Source: Oscheius sp. JU75
Taxonomy: Eukaryota > Nematoda > Chromadorea > Rhabditida > Rhabditidae
Direction of reading: 5' to 3'
NCBI GenBank assembly: GCA_037178855.1
Contig: JASJZC010000001.1
Coordinates: forward strand, 3,968,001 to 4,032,000
Length of the DNA stretch: 64,000 nt
Shown: one piece after another, positions 11,505-23,169 of the stretch
How the letters are laid out: each line of letters starts with the position of its first letter
How positions within the stretch are numbered: the first letter of the stretch is position 1
The notes under the pieces: model-generated
Seen by the model: only the letters and a program-made list of their open reading frames with translations
What the model was told of the DNA's origin: nothing
The model's database searches: none
Made by a program: the position numbers and the translations under genes

Positions 11505-13150
11505 CTAACGTATCAATAAATAGCAGAGCATGATGATAATGTTGGCGATTTGGAAGAGGACGAGGAAGAAGAGATCCCAATGATCGAACTTGATCAGCCA
11601 GTAGAGTCGAAGCTCTTCTCTCGCCTCGATTGTACGCAGGTAGAAGACCACGTCCTGAAGTATTATTGCAAGTAAATCAATGAGACTCACTTCTAGGGTC
11701 TTCTGAACCTCCTCGAGACTCCTCACTCCATCAGCAGATCTCAAAGCCTGCAACCCCATCTTCCCCTTCTCCGTTCCTTGATAGTATTTCTCTTTGGCTG
11801 GAGGTAGAATTCGCCTTGTGCTGACTCTATGATGTGCAAAGATCATGATAATCTGAAGTTCACAGTTAAATCATGAAGATCATGAAGTTCACCGTCACAA
11901 GAATAGCCGCGCAGCAGATGAGACATTCTGCCAAGACGAATCCTCCAAGCTGTGGCAGATTCCCTGACTTTGGAATGTTGTCTCCCACAATGTTCCTACA
12001 ATCAATACTGCGAGAGTAAAGGAAAATATCTTACAGCATGACAGCTAAAGAGAGAAGAGTGGTCAGACCTAGAGTGACTCTCTCTACTCGATTTCCCTCG
12101 TTGTCAAAAGGAGTAAAGAATCCGATAAGAGACAGCGTGGTCACGATGAAGGTCGGTATGAAAATGACACAAATGTAGTAGGTCGAGTGTCTTTTCAGAG
12201 TCACCATATATTCAAGTTCCTAAGCAATTTATCATGTCAGGCGATAAACCCACCGAGAAGACGGAGCCATCCGTGTCGTTCGTCTTGACATCGAGAACTT
12301 TCAATTCGACGATGTCCCATTCACTGTTACCCGTATACTAAACTTCAATCAATGGTCTATCGGAAACTGAACTAACATCAGGTTTGGAGAAGTTGAACAT
12401 CCAGTCGGGAGCGTCAATCGTCAGCTCGACCCAGCTGTAGACCCAGGAGGACAGTTTCACGGTACAGGTTTGTTGGTCGAATGGAAAGATGTTCATCTGA
12501 ATCTTGTGTTTGAACTAGTTCATGAGATTTGGACTACATTCATAGAGCATCTGGTAGTATAGATTGCGGGACTCGACCTTAAAATGCTCCCGTCGTTGTG
12601 TATTGTAATGAGACGCTGCTCTTCAGGAATGACGTCTGTCTGGGTCACACTAATTTTTCTATATCCCAAGTGAACCCAATATATTTCACCTGTTGTAGAC
12701 AGTGACATCTGGAATCCAGACGTTTTCTTCGTGTACAATGAGATTGTCCTTCCCGCCATGCTGGGCTGAGTCCCAGGAAAGAAATGGATCTGTCCATGTC
12801 TGTACCTGTCGTTTCACTTATTTTGAAGAACTCACCATCTCAAAATCTCCCGAAAAAATCATCGATTCTTCCTTTTGGTCAACCGACAACAGCGTGAAAA
12901 ACCTCAAAGCAACTAGCACATCTGTAGATTCTTTCCAGTCGATTTTTCAAACAAGAAACCCACTAATTGCTTTACCCGTATCAGGTCGGACGTTTTTATT
13001 GTAATCTGATGTGAAAATGCCCTGATAGATTTGATACTCTGCACTGACCATCAAATATTTGATTTGTTCAGAATAATAGGAATATGAAAAGTGCGAAGAA
13101 AACAGGAAAGGATCTTACGCCGTCGTCAGGGAGAACTTTGCATTTTTCAT
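11505..13150 (-). CDS. Cys-loop ligand-gated ion channel subunit (nAChR-like)
   Basis: A pentameric plasma-membrane neurotransmitter-gated channel subunit. Extracellular landmarks in order: YNKNVRPDTD, WTDPFLSWD, ENVWIPDVTVYNS, then the Cys-loop CSMNMNIFPFDQQTC with the canonical 13 residues between cysteines, followed by KLSSWVYSW. Membrane part: M1 after TLKRHSTYYICVIF, M2 in RVERVTLGLTTLLSLAVML, M3 near LPQLGGFVLAECLICCAAIL, a cytoplasmic loop, and M4 DLFFLVLFQIANIIIMLCY ending LLIR. Introns are 30-50 nt. The glutamate preceding M2 (NRVERV) favours cation selectivity by family precedent. No adjacent C-C pair was found before M1, so a non-alpha or LGC-type subunit is likely. The first exon offers no good signal peptide, so the N-terminus is uncertain. 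Its start lies about 200 bp downstream of the UBX gene's stop on the same strand. Confidence 0.87.
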
Positions 13151-13298
13151 GAACAGTTAGCAGGAACGGGGATTATTGGAAAATGTAGAGACGAAGAGTG
13201 AATGAAGGGTTCGAAACATCAACAAGAGCTGACTCCATTTCTTTTTTTTTTGGAAACTGCCTCCCTGCAACTTTGTGAAATAACAGACGCAGAAACTC

Positions 13299-13304
13299 TT
13301 TATT
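13299..13304 (-). promoter_or_regulatory. Poly(A) signal for the UBX-domain gene
   Basis: AATAAA on the minus strand lies about 50 bases past the UBX gene stop at 13351, before the next gene's start at 13150. Confidence 0.5.
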
Positions 13305-13350
13305 ATACCGGACTGTACTGTATACCCATCATTTTGCATTAGAGACAATA

Positions 13351-15432
13351 TTACTTGGACTTGAACCATTTCGGACCACTTGGAGCTGGAGGTTTGGCTC
13401 CTCCAGATTGGTAATCACGCATATCTACAGTTCTTTTGACGGGACGTTCCTCTTCGACCATCAGACCCGTATATGGCTTGTAAGTTGTGTTCACGGATAA
13501 CCTAAAATCATGTTATTATGTGTCTTTCCAACCGGACTGACCATTCTTTGCTCATCGTATCTGCTTCGGAATGGCCAACTCTCGCAAGATCTGCTCTCAA
13601 GGGGGCAGATGATCCCTTGAATTTAACTGTCAGGTTACACATTGGGGACAGGTCAGCCTCGATTAGATTGATTTCCGAGGAGTTGCTCACAGTCTCGTTG
13701 AGTATGGCAGTCAGAGAGAACGCGACATTCTCTTGGAAGAAAGTGGCAACTACTTCGAAGAGGCGACTGACTGAATAAGAGTAAGTCACTAAGGAAAACT
13801 AACTCACCCGGCTCTCCCGACTTGAAATTGGCCTGAATGAACTGATCTCCCACGATGAATCTAATGGCACTATGCTTCCATGCCTCTAGTTTCAACTCTT
13901 TGTTCTTCTTCTCAATGAAGCTTTTCGGAATCAGAGATCTCTGCGTCTGCATTTTTAATTGGTTCTTCAGATCTCTCTGCATCTTTTTCACGTCGTCCAC
14001 ATTGACATCGAAGAATTCCGCTACCTCTTCGGTTTTGCTGGAGACTGTCTCTTCTCCACGAGCAAAAATGACAATGTTTCGCGGACAGGGCTCATCGAAG
14101 ATTTTTACAGGAGGTTCGGGTTCCTGAAATCGAATTTAAACACAAGACGAGCTTTTCTCACCCTTTCCATAGTTTCGGCAGCTGACGTCAACTGCTGTAG
14201 AGACATTCGACCAGCATCGGCTATGGCCCGAACCATATTGTCCGATCCTCCTGTCGAAAGCGATCGATCCATCTGAAACGACAATACGTGGGTGGTTTTT
14301 AAGACAAGAGTTGGTTTGAAAGATGAGGCGAGCAATAGTCCTCTACTCACCCTTTCCAACAGCGAGTTCAATTGACTCAATCGACTTAATTCTTCCGTCT
14401 GTCTAGCCGCTTCTGGTTGTTCCTGTTGAGTAGCAAAGGGAGCATCGAATGACCAGCTGTCATTCTGAGCCTGCTGTGGCAATCTGTCTCTGTTAATCGG
14501 GTGCTGAGGGTCCACTTCCATTTGGGACTCTCTGACTTCTCTTTCTAATTCCCTCATTCGCTCCTCTCTCTTCTTAGCCTCTTCCTCCTCCCTCACCTTG
14601 CATTCTGCCTCGAATTTCTGGAATATTCGAGTAATAATAGGAAGAAATGTTATTTACCGTCAACCTGGCAGCTTCAAGTCTATCTCTCTCCTCATTTTCC
14701 TTTTTGGCAACCGTGAAAGTTGAACTCAACGAGGCCAGTCTCTTTCGCTCGTGAGCAGCTTTCTCTTCGAGTTTGACCAGCTCTTCATGGCTTATTTCTA
14801 CCTTTTGGTAACTGAAGAATTAAAATATATTGTAGGCTTGTACCTTACCGAAGGAGACATTTCCCGCCACTGATTCCCATAGATGTGAGAGTTGTATTTT
14901 CCAGTTCTGGTCCAACATACTGGAAAAACTGATGAAAATTACTGAAAGAGCCGCTTACCTTTCTGTTCATGTAGACACAAGAAGGGATACCACCTTCAGT
15001 CGACAGAATATTCTCGTTTAGAAGGGTCGAGAACTGTTCGAGGACCTCGACCAGAGTTGAGGATGAGGCAAAGGAAGCTATTTGCCTTCGATTGTCGGGT
15101 AACTGAATGTCTCTTCTTGAAGCCACAAATGCCCTACCTGAATGGCCAGCTCCACACTCTGATTCTTCGGCTTATCCGAGATAGAAAGTTCGATTGTGGC
15201 GTTATTTGGGAGACCGCTGAGACGGAAAGGAAGGGCCAGATCGACTATTTTGTTCTGATTCTTGGCAACAACACCTGCCACTTCGTAACCAGCCTTCAGA
15301 CAGGCTTCTTCCACTACCTGAACTCTTGGATTCCAATGATCCAGATACACTCACTTTGTGAAGAAGTGTTCCTGGAGTGACCTTGACCGGATAGCGACGC
15401 TGATTCGGACAAATCACTGTGATACTGCTCAT
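13351..15432 (-). CDS. TUG/ASPL-type UBX-domain protein
   Basis: TUG (ASPSCR1) proteins bind the AAA-ATPase p97/CDC-48 and control vesicle retention. The N-terminus (SSITVICPNQRRYPVKVTPG, then TLLHKV) is the TUG ubiquitin-like domain. A second ubiquitin-like stretch follows (QSVELAIQVGHLWL region), then a long charged coiled-coil region with many E/R/K residues (around 14100-14800). The C-terminal half holds the TUG-specific segment and UBX domain (PCPRNIVIFARGEE, FFDVNVDDVKKMQRDLKNQ, AIRFIVGDQFIQANFKSGEP, VVATFFQENVAF). The tail is rich in proline and lysine (PPAPSGPKWFKSK). About eight or nine exons with short introns are read. It lies between the nucleotidyltransferase (about 330 bp upstream) and the channel gene (about 200 bp downstream), all on the minus strand. 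Confidence 0.82.
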
Positions 15433-15760
15433 TTTGAATCTGAAAACGACTGGTCGAGATACAACAAATATCTTCAAGAAATGAAGGGATCGGGATGATT
15501 TGAAAAGTACTTTGACGTCAGGAAATGGAGCGAAAACGCAATTGCGTACCTTGAGAAATAGAGGCTGGGGGCAATCAAATTATTGAAAAGATCTATAATT
15601 TTATTGCTTTGTAAAACAAAATGATCGGATACGCTAAACTTGGAGACTAAAGACCCATGAAAATAGCTAAATATTACATAAATACAGCAAAGTAGAGGAC
15701 GCGACAAAATATACAGAAATAAAAAAAATACGGAGCTCTCCCTTCTGGAATGGCAGCTAG

Positions 15761-17934
15761 TCACGGGGAACTTCTGATCACGTTTTGTTCTCTCAGGATT
15801 TCTTCAAAGCGATGTCTAACTATAGATTTTTGTGTTTTCTTCTTCTGCGGGAGAGGCTTTCTCATTCGAACATCTCGTGAAGGAAGTTTCTCCTTTTTCA
15901 GAAATTGACCGACCGTTGGGAAGTACTTTGAATGTTTGGACGCGTAGATGAAGAGGTTCGCCGAGCTTCTAAACCATGGTTTTTGACCGCAAAAGAAAGA
16001 AAACCGACTGGAAGATGTGCAGAGATCCCTCCAGATCGTGCATCGTTCTCGCCGGGTTATGCTGATCAATCGGATCCTGCACGTAGCATTCCTGACGGCG
16101 ATGAATCTTGATACTCTTCTGTTTTCTTATATTGATAGATGAATCTCTCAAGCTGATGAAAAATTCGTTATAGTCGAAGCTGCAGTAGTACTGGAGAAAT
16201 CTCGCGAAGAGCTCTGTTAGACTCATCGTGTTTCGTTCTCCCTCTGAAATTTCGCTGTTTTTGTTTTATAAGGAAAAGCAACTAACCACAAACTACTTTG
16301 GGAAACTTGGTGATGTCGATGTATCGAGGAAAAACAGTCTCGCTCTCGGCATAGAACTCTGAAACTTACTATGATTCCTGTGAAATTGTAAAAAGTTCAC
16401 CTGCTTCCGGACCGTCAGGCCACTGAGCTCTGCATTTCTTCCTCAGATTTGGAAGCACTGGAGGCGAGACCCCGCATTGTAGAAAGTGAATTAGCAGCAG
16501 TGTTATGCAATAGCTGTTGTATTTGGCTTTCGGCTGACACGGCTGCTTCAGTTTGGTCACCGCGGCCCAATTCTTGACGAAAATTGCTAAGGGAGCGAAT
16601 CTTTCGTCGAACCTGCAGGAAAATAATGAACACAGAATCAAAAAAAAGTCCTACAATGTATATCCTCGGATCAGAAGAGAGTTGTGGACGCCAGAGACAA
16701 ATCTGTTCGGACAGACGCTGAGATCGCACTCGATGCCACATCTGGTGTATAATTTGAGGAGAGGGATCTGAATGACGTGAATTTATCACAGAAAAGAATT
16801 AAAAGCTAACAGAAGCGTCTCGTAGATACATTTCCTTGATCGCGTATGGGAATTTTCCTTCTTTGATTTCGCGTAGAATCGCCTCTCTGACCATGACCAA
16901 AAAACGGTGCGATCTTCTGTAATCAGCCACCTCTTAATGTTTATAGAGAAAACTCACGTTTTTTCTGGACAGTCCGCATTTTCCATTCCGGTCGGAATGA
17001 ATAGACAGAGATCGACGTCACTTCCCTTTGCAGCCAGTCCACTGATGCTGCTCCCCGTTTGGAAGATCTGGCAATGCCATTTGAGGTTCAACTTAAACGA
17101 AATAATAGAAGTAGGAGAAGGAGAGTCGGATGGATTACCTTCGTGTCGTACTTCTGGCATATTGCCTGGATGTCTTTTCGGAATTTCTCCTTGGCTCGTA
17201 ATTCTTCTCGAGTCACCTTCGTTTCCTCATAGAGACTCAAGATCGCGGCATCGAAGTTTCTAACATCGTCTTTCCTCGCAACGAGCCGATCGATCCATCT
17301 GGAAACAAGTGTGAAATGGAAAAATGGGGAATTTTTATCGACATTTTTTTCCAATGGGAAACGAGAAAAGCACTTACGTCGAGCCGTTTTGATATTTTTC
17401 TATAAAGCCAGTATTTGGGTACACTTGCCACTCCTCGTTGAGTTCCGATTGTTTGAAGTTCTTGAACTAAAACTCCGCAAGTTGAAAGTTAGAAAAAGAA
17501 AATGAACCTGCACGCGCTGATGATTATCCCCTCCTCTGCCGTGTTGCATTCTTCTGTTGTGCATGAAATCACGTTTGGGACGGGGAAATTTATTGTATCT
17601 TGCTCTCGTGGGGAATCCTTGTGTGCCAAAGGCAGAGTTGCAGGCAAAACCGTTGTCTTGATCTTCGTCTTTCTCATTCTCGACGTTTTGGTTTGAGCCA
17701 CAATAAAAATGCGAACTGCCATTGATGTCGACTTCTGGCACTCTTTCTGGTTGAACTTCAGGAGGCTGTAGAGGAACTTCTTCTTCTCCGTAATAATCCC
17801 TGTCAAAATATCTTTAAGGAAGGCTGTTACAGAATGAAGGCAAAAATATAATACCGTTCAAAACTGTCCTCCCCTTCATCCGAAACTGACTCTGGAGTTG
17901 GACTGGGTGGATCTTCATGCTGGTCTCCTGCCAT
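15761..17934 (-). CDS. GLD-2/Cid1-type nucleotidyltransferase (poly(A) or poly(U) polymerase)
   Basis: It adds nucleotides to RNA 3' ends. The start gives MAGDQHEDPPSPTPESVSDE, an acidic N-terminus, followed by a low-complexity arginine/glycine-rich segment (RRMQHGRGGDNHQ). The catalytic motif FQTGSSISGLAAKGSDVDLC carries the GS and DxD signature; the third acidic residue is in GIECDLSVC. The central domain continues (FDERFAPLAIFVKNWAAVTK, YNSYCITLLLIHFLQ), then the PAP-associated domain (SLTELFARFLQYYCSFDYNE, VQDPIDQHNPARTMHD). All three catalytic aspartates are present, so it should be active. Base preference cannot be decided by eye. The last exon has two possible frames; the one ending at 15761 gives a basic tail. 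No RNA-recognition motif is visible. Confidence 0.84.
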
Positions 17935-17939
17935 TCTAA

Positions 17940-18875
17940 ACCCTTTTTAAAATGTTGTCAGAGAAAAAGTGAGAAGGAAATGTGGCTGTGAGAAATTCAA
18001 CTACGCTGCATAAAATCCCCAATCGACGGCATTTTGCGTATCTAAAAGGTAAGACTCGTCTGGGGAAGGCTCCCTGACTTTAAACTTTCTGAATTACGAG
18101 TTCGCTTACGGAACTCGTGCATTGCAGCGGCAAGGTTACGCGCTTTTATGAGCATAGCAAGGATGATAAAAAACAAATACTACTGATCGAGTAGGCTTAT
18201 TATAGAACCGCAATCTCGTGGGATTGCTGGCACGGGATAATACTATCACAAATACAGTATTTTAAAAAACATGATAAAGTTCGTGAATGGCCTGCATTGA
18301 GAAAAGGAAAAGAAGCTGAATTAGGTTTTTGAAAATTAAACATTCAAACGCACATATGGCACGCAACTGGTTACAGTTACCGTCCTGGGTCTCGAAGTAT
18401 TCTTACTGAATATCATGAACTGCACGGCGTGTTACGCCCATGCAAAAGACGTCGCCAATTTTTCTCGCGTCATATTCCTATTCCAAGGGCGGGAATTCAA
18501 AATTAGTTCTCTAGCCGCTTTTTAGATTAATGAAGGGTATACGGTATTCTGTGCCAAAATCGGTTTAAACCAGGTTTTCTGTAGGATACTGTACTTAAGG
18601 AAACGAGCGGCATTTGCGCCCAGTTTGAAAAAGTGGCGACGCGCATAACACGCCGTGATTGGCATAGCATGTGATTTTTTGTCTGGCTTCGTTCTATTTT
18701 GTCATTTCTAACGTAAGTCGTTCCCTCACTGTTCGTATTCTTGGTATGCTGAAAATAAAGAGCTGAGTCCACCGAAGCAAATATTTCAGATCTGACGTTC
18801 TATCAAAGTTTAGTATCAGTTAGTCGCAAGTATAGTGTCCTTTGAGAAAGGTTTATAGCTTTTTTGGACCGTTGT
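17940..18875. other. Intergenic, nothing recognised
   Basis: AT-rich sequence between the nucleotidyltransferase start and the small membrane protein. It contains only short open frames with no domain or splice structure. Promoter elements for the 17934 start would lie here, but no clear TATA element was found. Confidence 0.5.
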
Positions 18876-18880
18876 CCAGA

Positions 18881-19501
18881 TCACATCGGTTCGATCCATT
18901 CTGTCGGCGGTGAGAAACGACTCGGCGGTGTTGCCTCTACTATTTCTTGATAGGTCGGACTGCGAGTCGGCTTCTCCTCGGTTGTTTTTTCCATCTCGAT
19001 CCTCGACGTCTTTTCCTCAATTCCCTCGTTGCTGGTCGATACCAGTTGTTGATGGTCCTTTTTGAGACGGAAAAAGTAGATGACGGTACAGACGAGAGCA
19101 GCGAGCAGGAGAGTGATCAGAATGGTCAGACTGAGAATCAACCATTTTGTGGGCGAGGACAGTGGGCTAGCCTGAAATTGGTCTCTTCCGGCTCTCGTTT
19201 ACAATATTGCGGCTATTACACTGTAAATTAGCTGTGTATAAGCGCAGATCCGGATATTAAGCATAGCATAGTCAGAACGTGAATGCTAAACGGAATATCT
19301 CGCTCATGTCACAACAAGAATAACATAGATTTTGTCTTCGCAGACTAGCTCCAGGAGACTAACCAGCTTTTAACAAATAGCTTGTTTGTTTATTTCAAAT
19401 TGTCCCACCGTCTCTTGGGTGGTGCTGCTTGAAGAATTAATCGAGATGCCGTCGACAGTTCCACCAAGTAGAAGTATCAGAAGAACGTCCACTCGTCTCA
19501 T
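18881..19501 (-). CDS. Small single-pass type I membrane protein, unknown function
   Basis: Two exons. The first (from 19501) encodes a signal peptide (MRRVDVLLILLLGGTVDG) and a serine/threonine-rich start (SINSSSSTTQET). After an intron of about 250 bp the second (from about 19170) encodes ASPLSSPTKW and one membrane segment (LTILITLLLAALVCTVIYFF). It continues with a charged cytoplasmic tail (RLKKDHQQ, EEKTSRIEMEKTTEEKPT) ending PPTEWIEPM. The junction keeps phase 0. The ectodomain is only about 25 residues, so it may be a small accessory subunit or processed peptide carrier. No family recognised. An upstream in-frame ATG at 19558 would spoil the signal peptide. Confidence 0.6.
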
Positions 19502-19770
19502 TCGGAGCAACTCGAATTGTTTTCTTCTAATTGCTGCTCGCAATTTTTCAACTTTCAATTCATCCAGAGAAGTGCTCTAAAATCGGGTTGTCAACGACCA
19601 ATGACATCGATAGTGACAATAAAACTAAATCTCATTTTATTCTATCCTGCTAGCTCTCTTTACTCTTGTCTGCCAATCTTTGGTATGCGTAAATCGGCAG
19701 GAAACCTTTAGGGGTTGTGAAGGGAAAAGACTGACAACAGTCTCCCCAAACAGCTCATAAGGAAGAAAGG

Positions 19771-20612
19771 AACGATGAAGCGAGACGAATTAACACGGAA
19801 ACTTAAATCGGCCAAGACGTTGAATCCATTCTCGGACTGGAAAGCGTTTGTAACGCTCGAAATAACACCGAGAAGAACTTCCCAGCCGGAATGGCGAAGA
19901 TGCTGATCAAGAAGAAGCACAGATTGCCGAAATACTCCGTCTCCACCCTGATCGGCAAGGATGGGCTCGAAGTAGCTGACACTAGTCACCGGACAGGTAT
20001 TCTGATAGTGCTACCCTGACGCTGGGTGGGGAAAGATGACGGACGTGAGACGTTAATTTCGCGGAACAAAGTCCGCTTTTGCCTACAGCGCGGAACTAAA
20101 GTCTCCGCGCGCTTTTTCGTGGATCAATGACATTTGCAAACTTACATTGCTACGTAACTAACCAATTTTTTTTACATACTGCTTTATTACACTTTTGTAA
20201 CGGTACTAAACCTATTGTAAAGGTTCTCACTGACGCCGTTAAAGTTGGGAGAGAGGTTATAGTCTTCCCGGAAACAATAAAAACCGTTAGGAGCTTCGAT
20301 AATGATAAAATGTAAGAGCAACCAAACTGTAAATCTGATTGTAACTGGCTAGCTAGCACTAACAGCAAAAGCGGACTTTAGTTGCGTTTTTTTTAAAGAA
20401 AGTTCTCGGTCAAGACCAAACGAAGATTCAGACGCTTGGCAGAACGTTTGATCTTCACAAGAGGGTAATTCAGGAGCTTGCTCCATACGGACTACCTCGA
20501 GCCGAGGAGCAAATTTCTGGTCTATTTGGTACGCTCCACGTATCCACCTGCTGCGAGCTGAAGATCACTGTCGACATTTTCCGCCAATACTGCATTCGAT
20601 TCGAAGAATTAA
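19771..20612 (+). pseudogene. Exon-like fragments of an unidentified gene, interrupted by an inverted-repeat element
   Basis: Two protein-like stretches on the plus strand flank the element at 20060-20386. The left one (about 19850-20000) reads NTEKNFPAGMAKMLIKKKHR and continues KYSVSTLIGKDGLEVADTS before a GTATTC donor-like site. The right one (about 20395-20612) reads QTKIQTLGRTFDLHKRVIQE and continues LAPYGLPRAEEQISGLFG to a TGA. No domain was recognised and no start could be chosen. Either a gene with the element in an intron, or a decayed gene. Confidence 0.3.
20060..20386. mobile_element. Second inverted-repeat element (MITE-like)
   Basis: The left end GCGGAACAAAGTCCGCTTTT (20061-20080) is matched by the reverse complement of 20366-20386 (CTAAAGTCCGCTTTTG). 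A degenerate direct copy of the motif lies just inside the left end (20088-20116). About 325 bp, with no transposase frame and no clear target duplication. Its ends differ from those of the element in the tRNA gene, so it is a different family. Confidence 0.6.
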
Positions 20613-21115
20613 GCTGAGGAAAAAGCACGGAAATTCAATCTGGAACTTTAGAACAGCGCGTGCAAAAACCGGAGAAAAGACCGAAAAGAAACGGGATACC
20701 GGAAACTTTTTAATTTCCATTTTGTACTCATTCTTTTGTATTACAATGTCCATAATCATTATAATGCTTCTACCGTGTGGTGACAATGTTAGCGGCAGCC
20801 ACAAAGGCGGTATATAAGCTGCAACAGCAAAAATTTGATCGGAACCATCCAAGGTGACCTCATCACCCTCCGATGTTTTATTTGTGCCATAATAAAATTG
20901 TTCTATTTTTTCTCATAGTTACTGGAAGTGATTGGCAATATTATAGCTTTATTTAAAAAACAAGTAACGCTATCGCCTTAAGCAGCAGTTGCATCTTCGA
21001 TTCCTTTGAACCTTCTCCGTTTTGTATACCCTTCTGTTAACCCGTCATAATTTCTTCAGGACAACACAATAACTTCTTTCTAAACAACACAGTTGTCTCG
21101 CTTTTGTTTCATGCT

Positions 21116-21160
21116 CACGGACGGGCAGATGAACACCGTTGCGCTTTAGTAGTAGAGAGA
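21116..21160 (-). mobile_element. Helitron-like 5' end, minus orientation
   Basis: Read on the minus strand the sequence begins TCTCTCTACTACTAAAGCGC after an A and continues with the GGTGTTC/CCCGTCCGT block shared with the copies at 22376, 30970 and 56045. Its 3' end was not found to the left, so the copy is truncated or diverged. Confidence 0.6.
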
Positions 21161-21167
21161 TTGCCAA

Positions 21168-21299
21168 TAGTTAAATGGCAAGGCAACTTTGGGTCCGCTG
21201 CAGAACATTGATTTTGTCAGTAAAAAGACTCGAAATTTTTGTTACTGTAGAAGTCTAATCGAAAGTTAAAAGACGGCGGAAGCCGTCGGAGACAGCTGG
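21168..21299 (+). mobile_element. Helitron-like 3' end
   Basis: It ends GACGGCGGAAGCCGTCGGAG, then ACAGCTGG, followed by T. The hairpin (GACGGC/GCCGTC) followed by CTGG and T matches the other copies. The 5' boundary is unclear. Confidence 0.6.
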
Positions 21300-21574
21300 T
21301 GAGATTTATTTATTTTGTTCCAAATCGTAGAAATATCTATGATGGTCAATGACTCGTTTCCAATCTTCACTTGGGACATTCCACCAGCAACTATCAATCT
21401 GTCGTATGATTGAAGCAATGTTCTGGCGTTAATAGCTCCAATAAAGAAAGTCAGCTTTGGGTCATTGGTACGGGCTAGTCTACGCGTTCCCAGGCGTTCC
21501 TCGTAGACGAAGTAGATGGTTGCCTTCTAGGTGAGATTTAACAACTGAAAAGTACAAAATAGACCTCAGTTGTT

Positions 21575-21835
21575 TGCTCAGTACAAATAGTTTTTGTACA
21601 TGTTGGCAAGACATCTAGTTCAAAATGCCCAAAAGTCTCTGTGTCTGAAGACCTAATTGACAATTTGTCACACATACTTTTTGACAGCAATTACTCTTTG
21701 CAAGTCAAGTCAAAGCGAGTAGTTTTCAAGCTAATGTCTGTGGGAGAACTTTACCTGTCACAGTAGCTCGACTGAAACGTCATCTAGCTGTCTCGAGCCC
21801 CCAACGGGGCATCAGCCAAACTTGTTATAAGAAAT
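21575..21835 (+). repeat. Dispersed repeat, copy related to 37560-37800
   Basis: Shares blocks with 37560-37800: GCAATTACTCTTTGCAAGTC, CCTAATTG.CAATTTGTCA and GGGGCATCAGCCAAACTTGT. A related inverted copy is at 1286-1420. These are internal parts of the Helitron-like family without recognisable ends. Confidence 0.65.
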
Positions 21836-22375
21836 ATCATAAATCCTATTTCTAAAAGTAGCAATCTGCGAAGTACAAAGGAACATGCTCGAAAGTATAC
21901 TGCCAGTTTGAAATCCAACGAAGATCCCGGGGATATGAGCCCTCAACAGCACTCATGATTCATTAGCCTCATCTGTTTTTAGTCTATCTCTTTCTGTTTA
22001 CACACATTATCTGTCAGCCCCACAATCCTTCGATGATGTCTTAGAAGGCTAATTCGGAACTCTCATACAAATTTCGTCTAAAAGCATGAGGAGTCTGTAG
22101 CTCATTGCGTGGAAAGTCTTTTGCACCTTTGTTACTGTAAAGATGGAGAAGATGAAAACACATTCACTGAAATTGACGGAGCCTAATCTAGTCGAACGAA
22201 TCTGCAAAATGGATTGAAAAATCTCGTACAAACTGAGCCATTCAGCTTGATGCCTACTTGGACAAATGTAAAAAAAAGCTTATTGAATGTGTATGTGGTG
22301 GATTCCGAACGTGGGCTGCAGTAGAACAGTTTGGAACGCTGGGTTTAGGTGGATATATAGGACATATCATGAATA

Positions 22376-22853
22376 TCTACTACTAAAGCGCAATTGTGTC
22401 TGTCCGTCCGTGTGTCACCATGAGAAAAAAGGTGGCATGTCACGGCGTGTCAGGAGCTAAAGTTGACAAGTCAGCTTTGGGGGAAATTTGGGAAACAAGT
22501 AATGCTAACGCCCCTTGGGGCTCAATGCCAGTAATAATCCGATTCTTCCAAAACTGCTCGATTTCTACTTCCTTCTGTCCAACTGTCGTGACCCTTTCTT
22601 CCCACTTCAATCTGTCCGCATTCCCTCCAATCGAGGTACCGTGACAGGAGCAACGTTTCCCCAACAAAGCTATCTGCCAAACTGACTCGATTTGGCTTGA
22701 CTTGCCAACAATTAGTGTGCGCACAAAATAGTGCACACTAATTGGCAATATTGGCTTCAGACAGACAGCGAGGACATTTTAAACTAGATTAGAGAAGCGG
22801 CGAAGCTGCCTGTTGACAATCCTAAATGTAAATCAAGACTAAGGGGCGGCTGG
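22376..22853 (+). mobile_element. Helitron-like element with both ends, about 478 bp
   Basis: Starts TCTACTACTAAAGCGCAATT after an A and ends GGGGCGGCTGG before a T, so it sits between A and T as Helitrons do. The terminal hairpin is shortened relative to other copies. It carries an internal inverted repeat near 22709-22741 (AATTAGTGTGCGCAC ... GTGCACACTAATT). There is no Rep/helicase frame, so it is non-autonomous. Confidence 0.72.
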
Positions 22854-22969
22854 TCAAACTCTGTCTGCTCGTGAAATTGCAAACTGGTACAAATGGTAAA
22901 AGTACATTTTACTCATTCTTTTGAGAATTAAAAATGTTGTGCAAATGTATTTCACTACTTTCACGGAAA

Positions 22970-23168
22970 CCAGCCTTCGTAGCCTTTTGGCCTTGGTTTA
23001 AATTGATCACAGGCGGCTGCGCCGCTTCTCTAGTAGCTGTTTCTCCACAGCCAGCTTGTACACTTGTTTCTTAACATGAAATGACTTGTCAGAGTTTTTG
23101 GGTTTTAGTGGTGACAGGCGGGCACCATGACAGACGGACGGACACCATTGCGCTTTAGTAAAGAAAGA
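22970..23168 (-). mobile_element. Helitron-like element with both ends, about 199 bp, minus orientation
   Basis: On the minus strand it starts TCTTTCTTTACTAAAGCGCA after an A. It passes through the GTCCGTCCGTC block and a GCGGCGCAGCCGC hairpin, and ends GGCTGG before a T. Size and ends match the 196-bp copy at 30970. Confidence 0.7.
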
Positions 23169-23169
23169 T

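Noticed and set aside
11190-11508. Four overlapping frames just past the ion-channel stop
   Set aside because: A stop-poor patch that is open on both strands in several frames, with no protein features.
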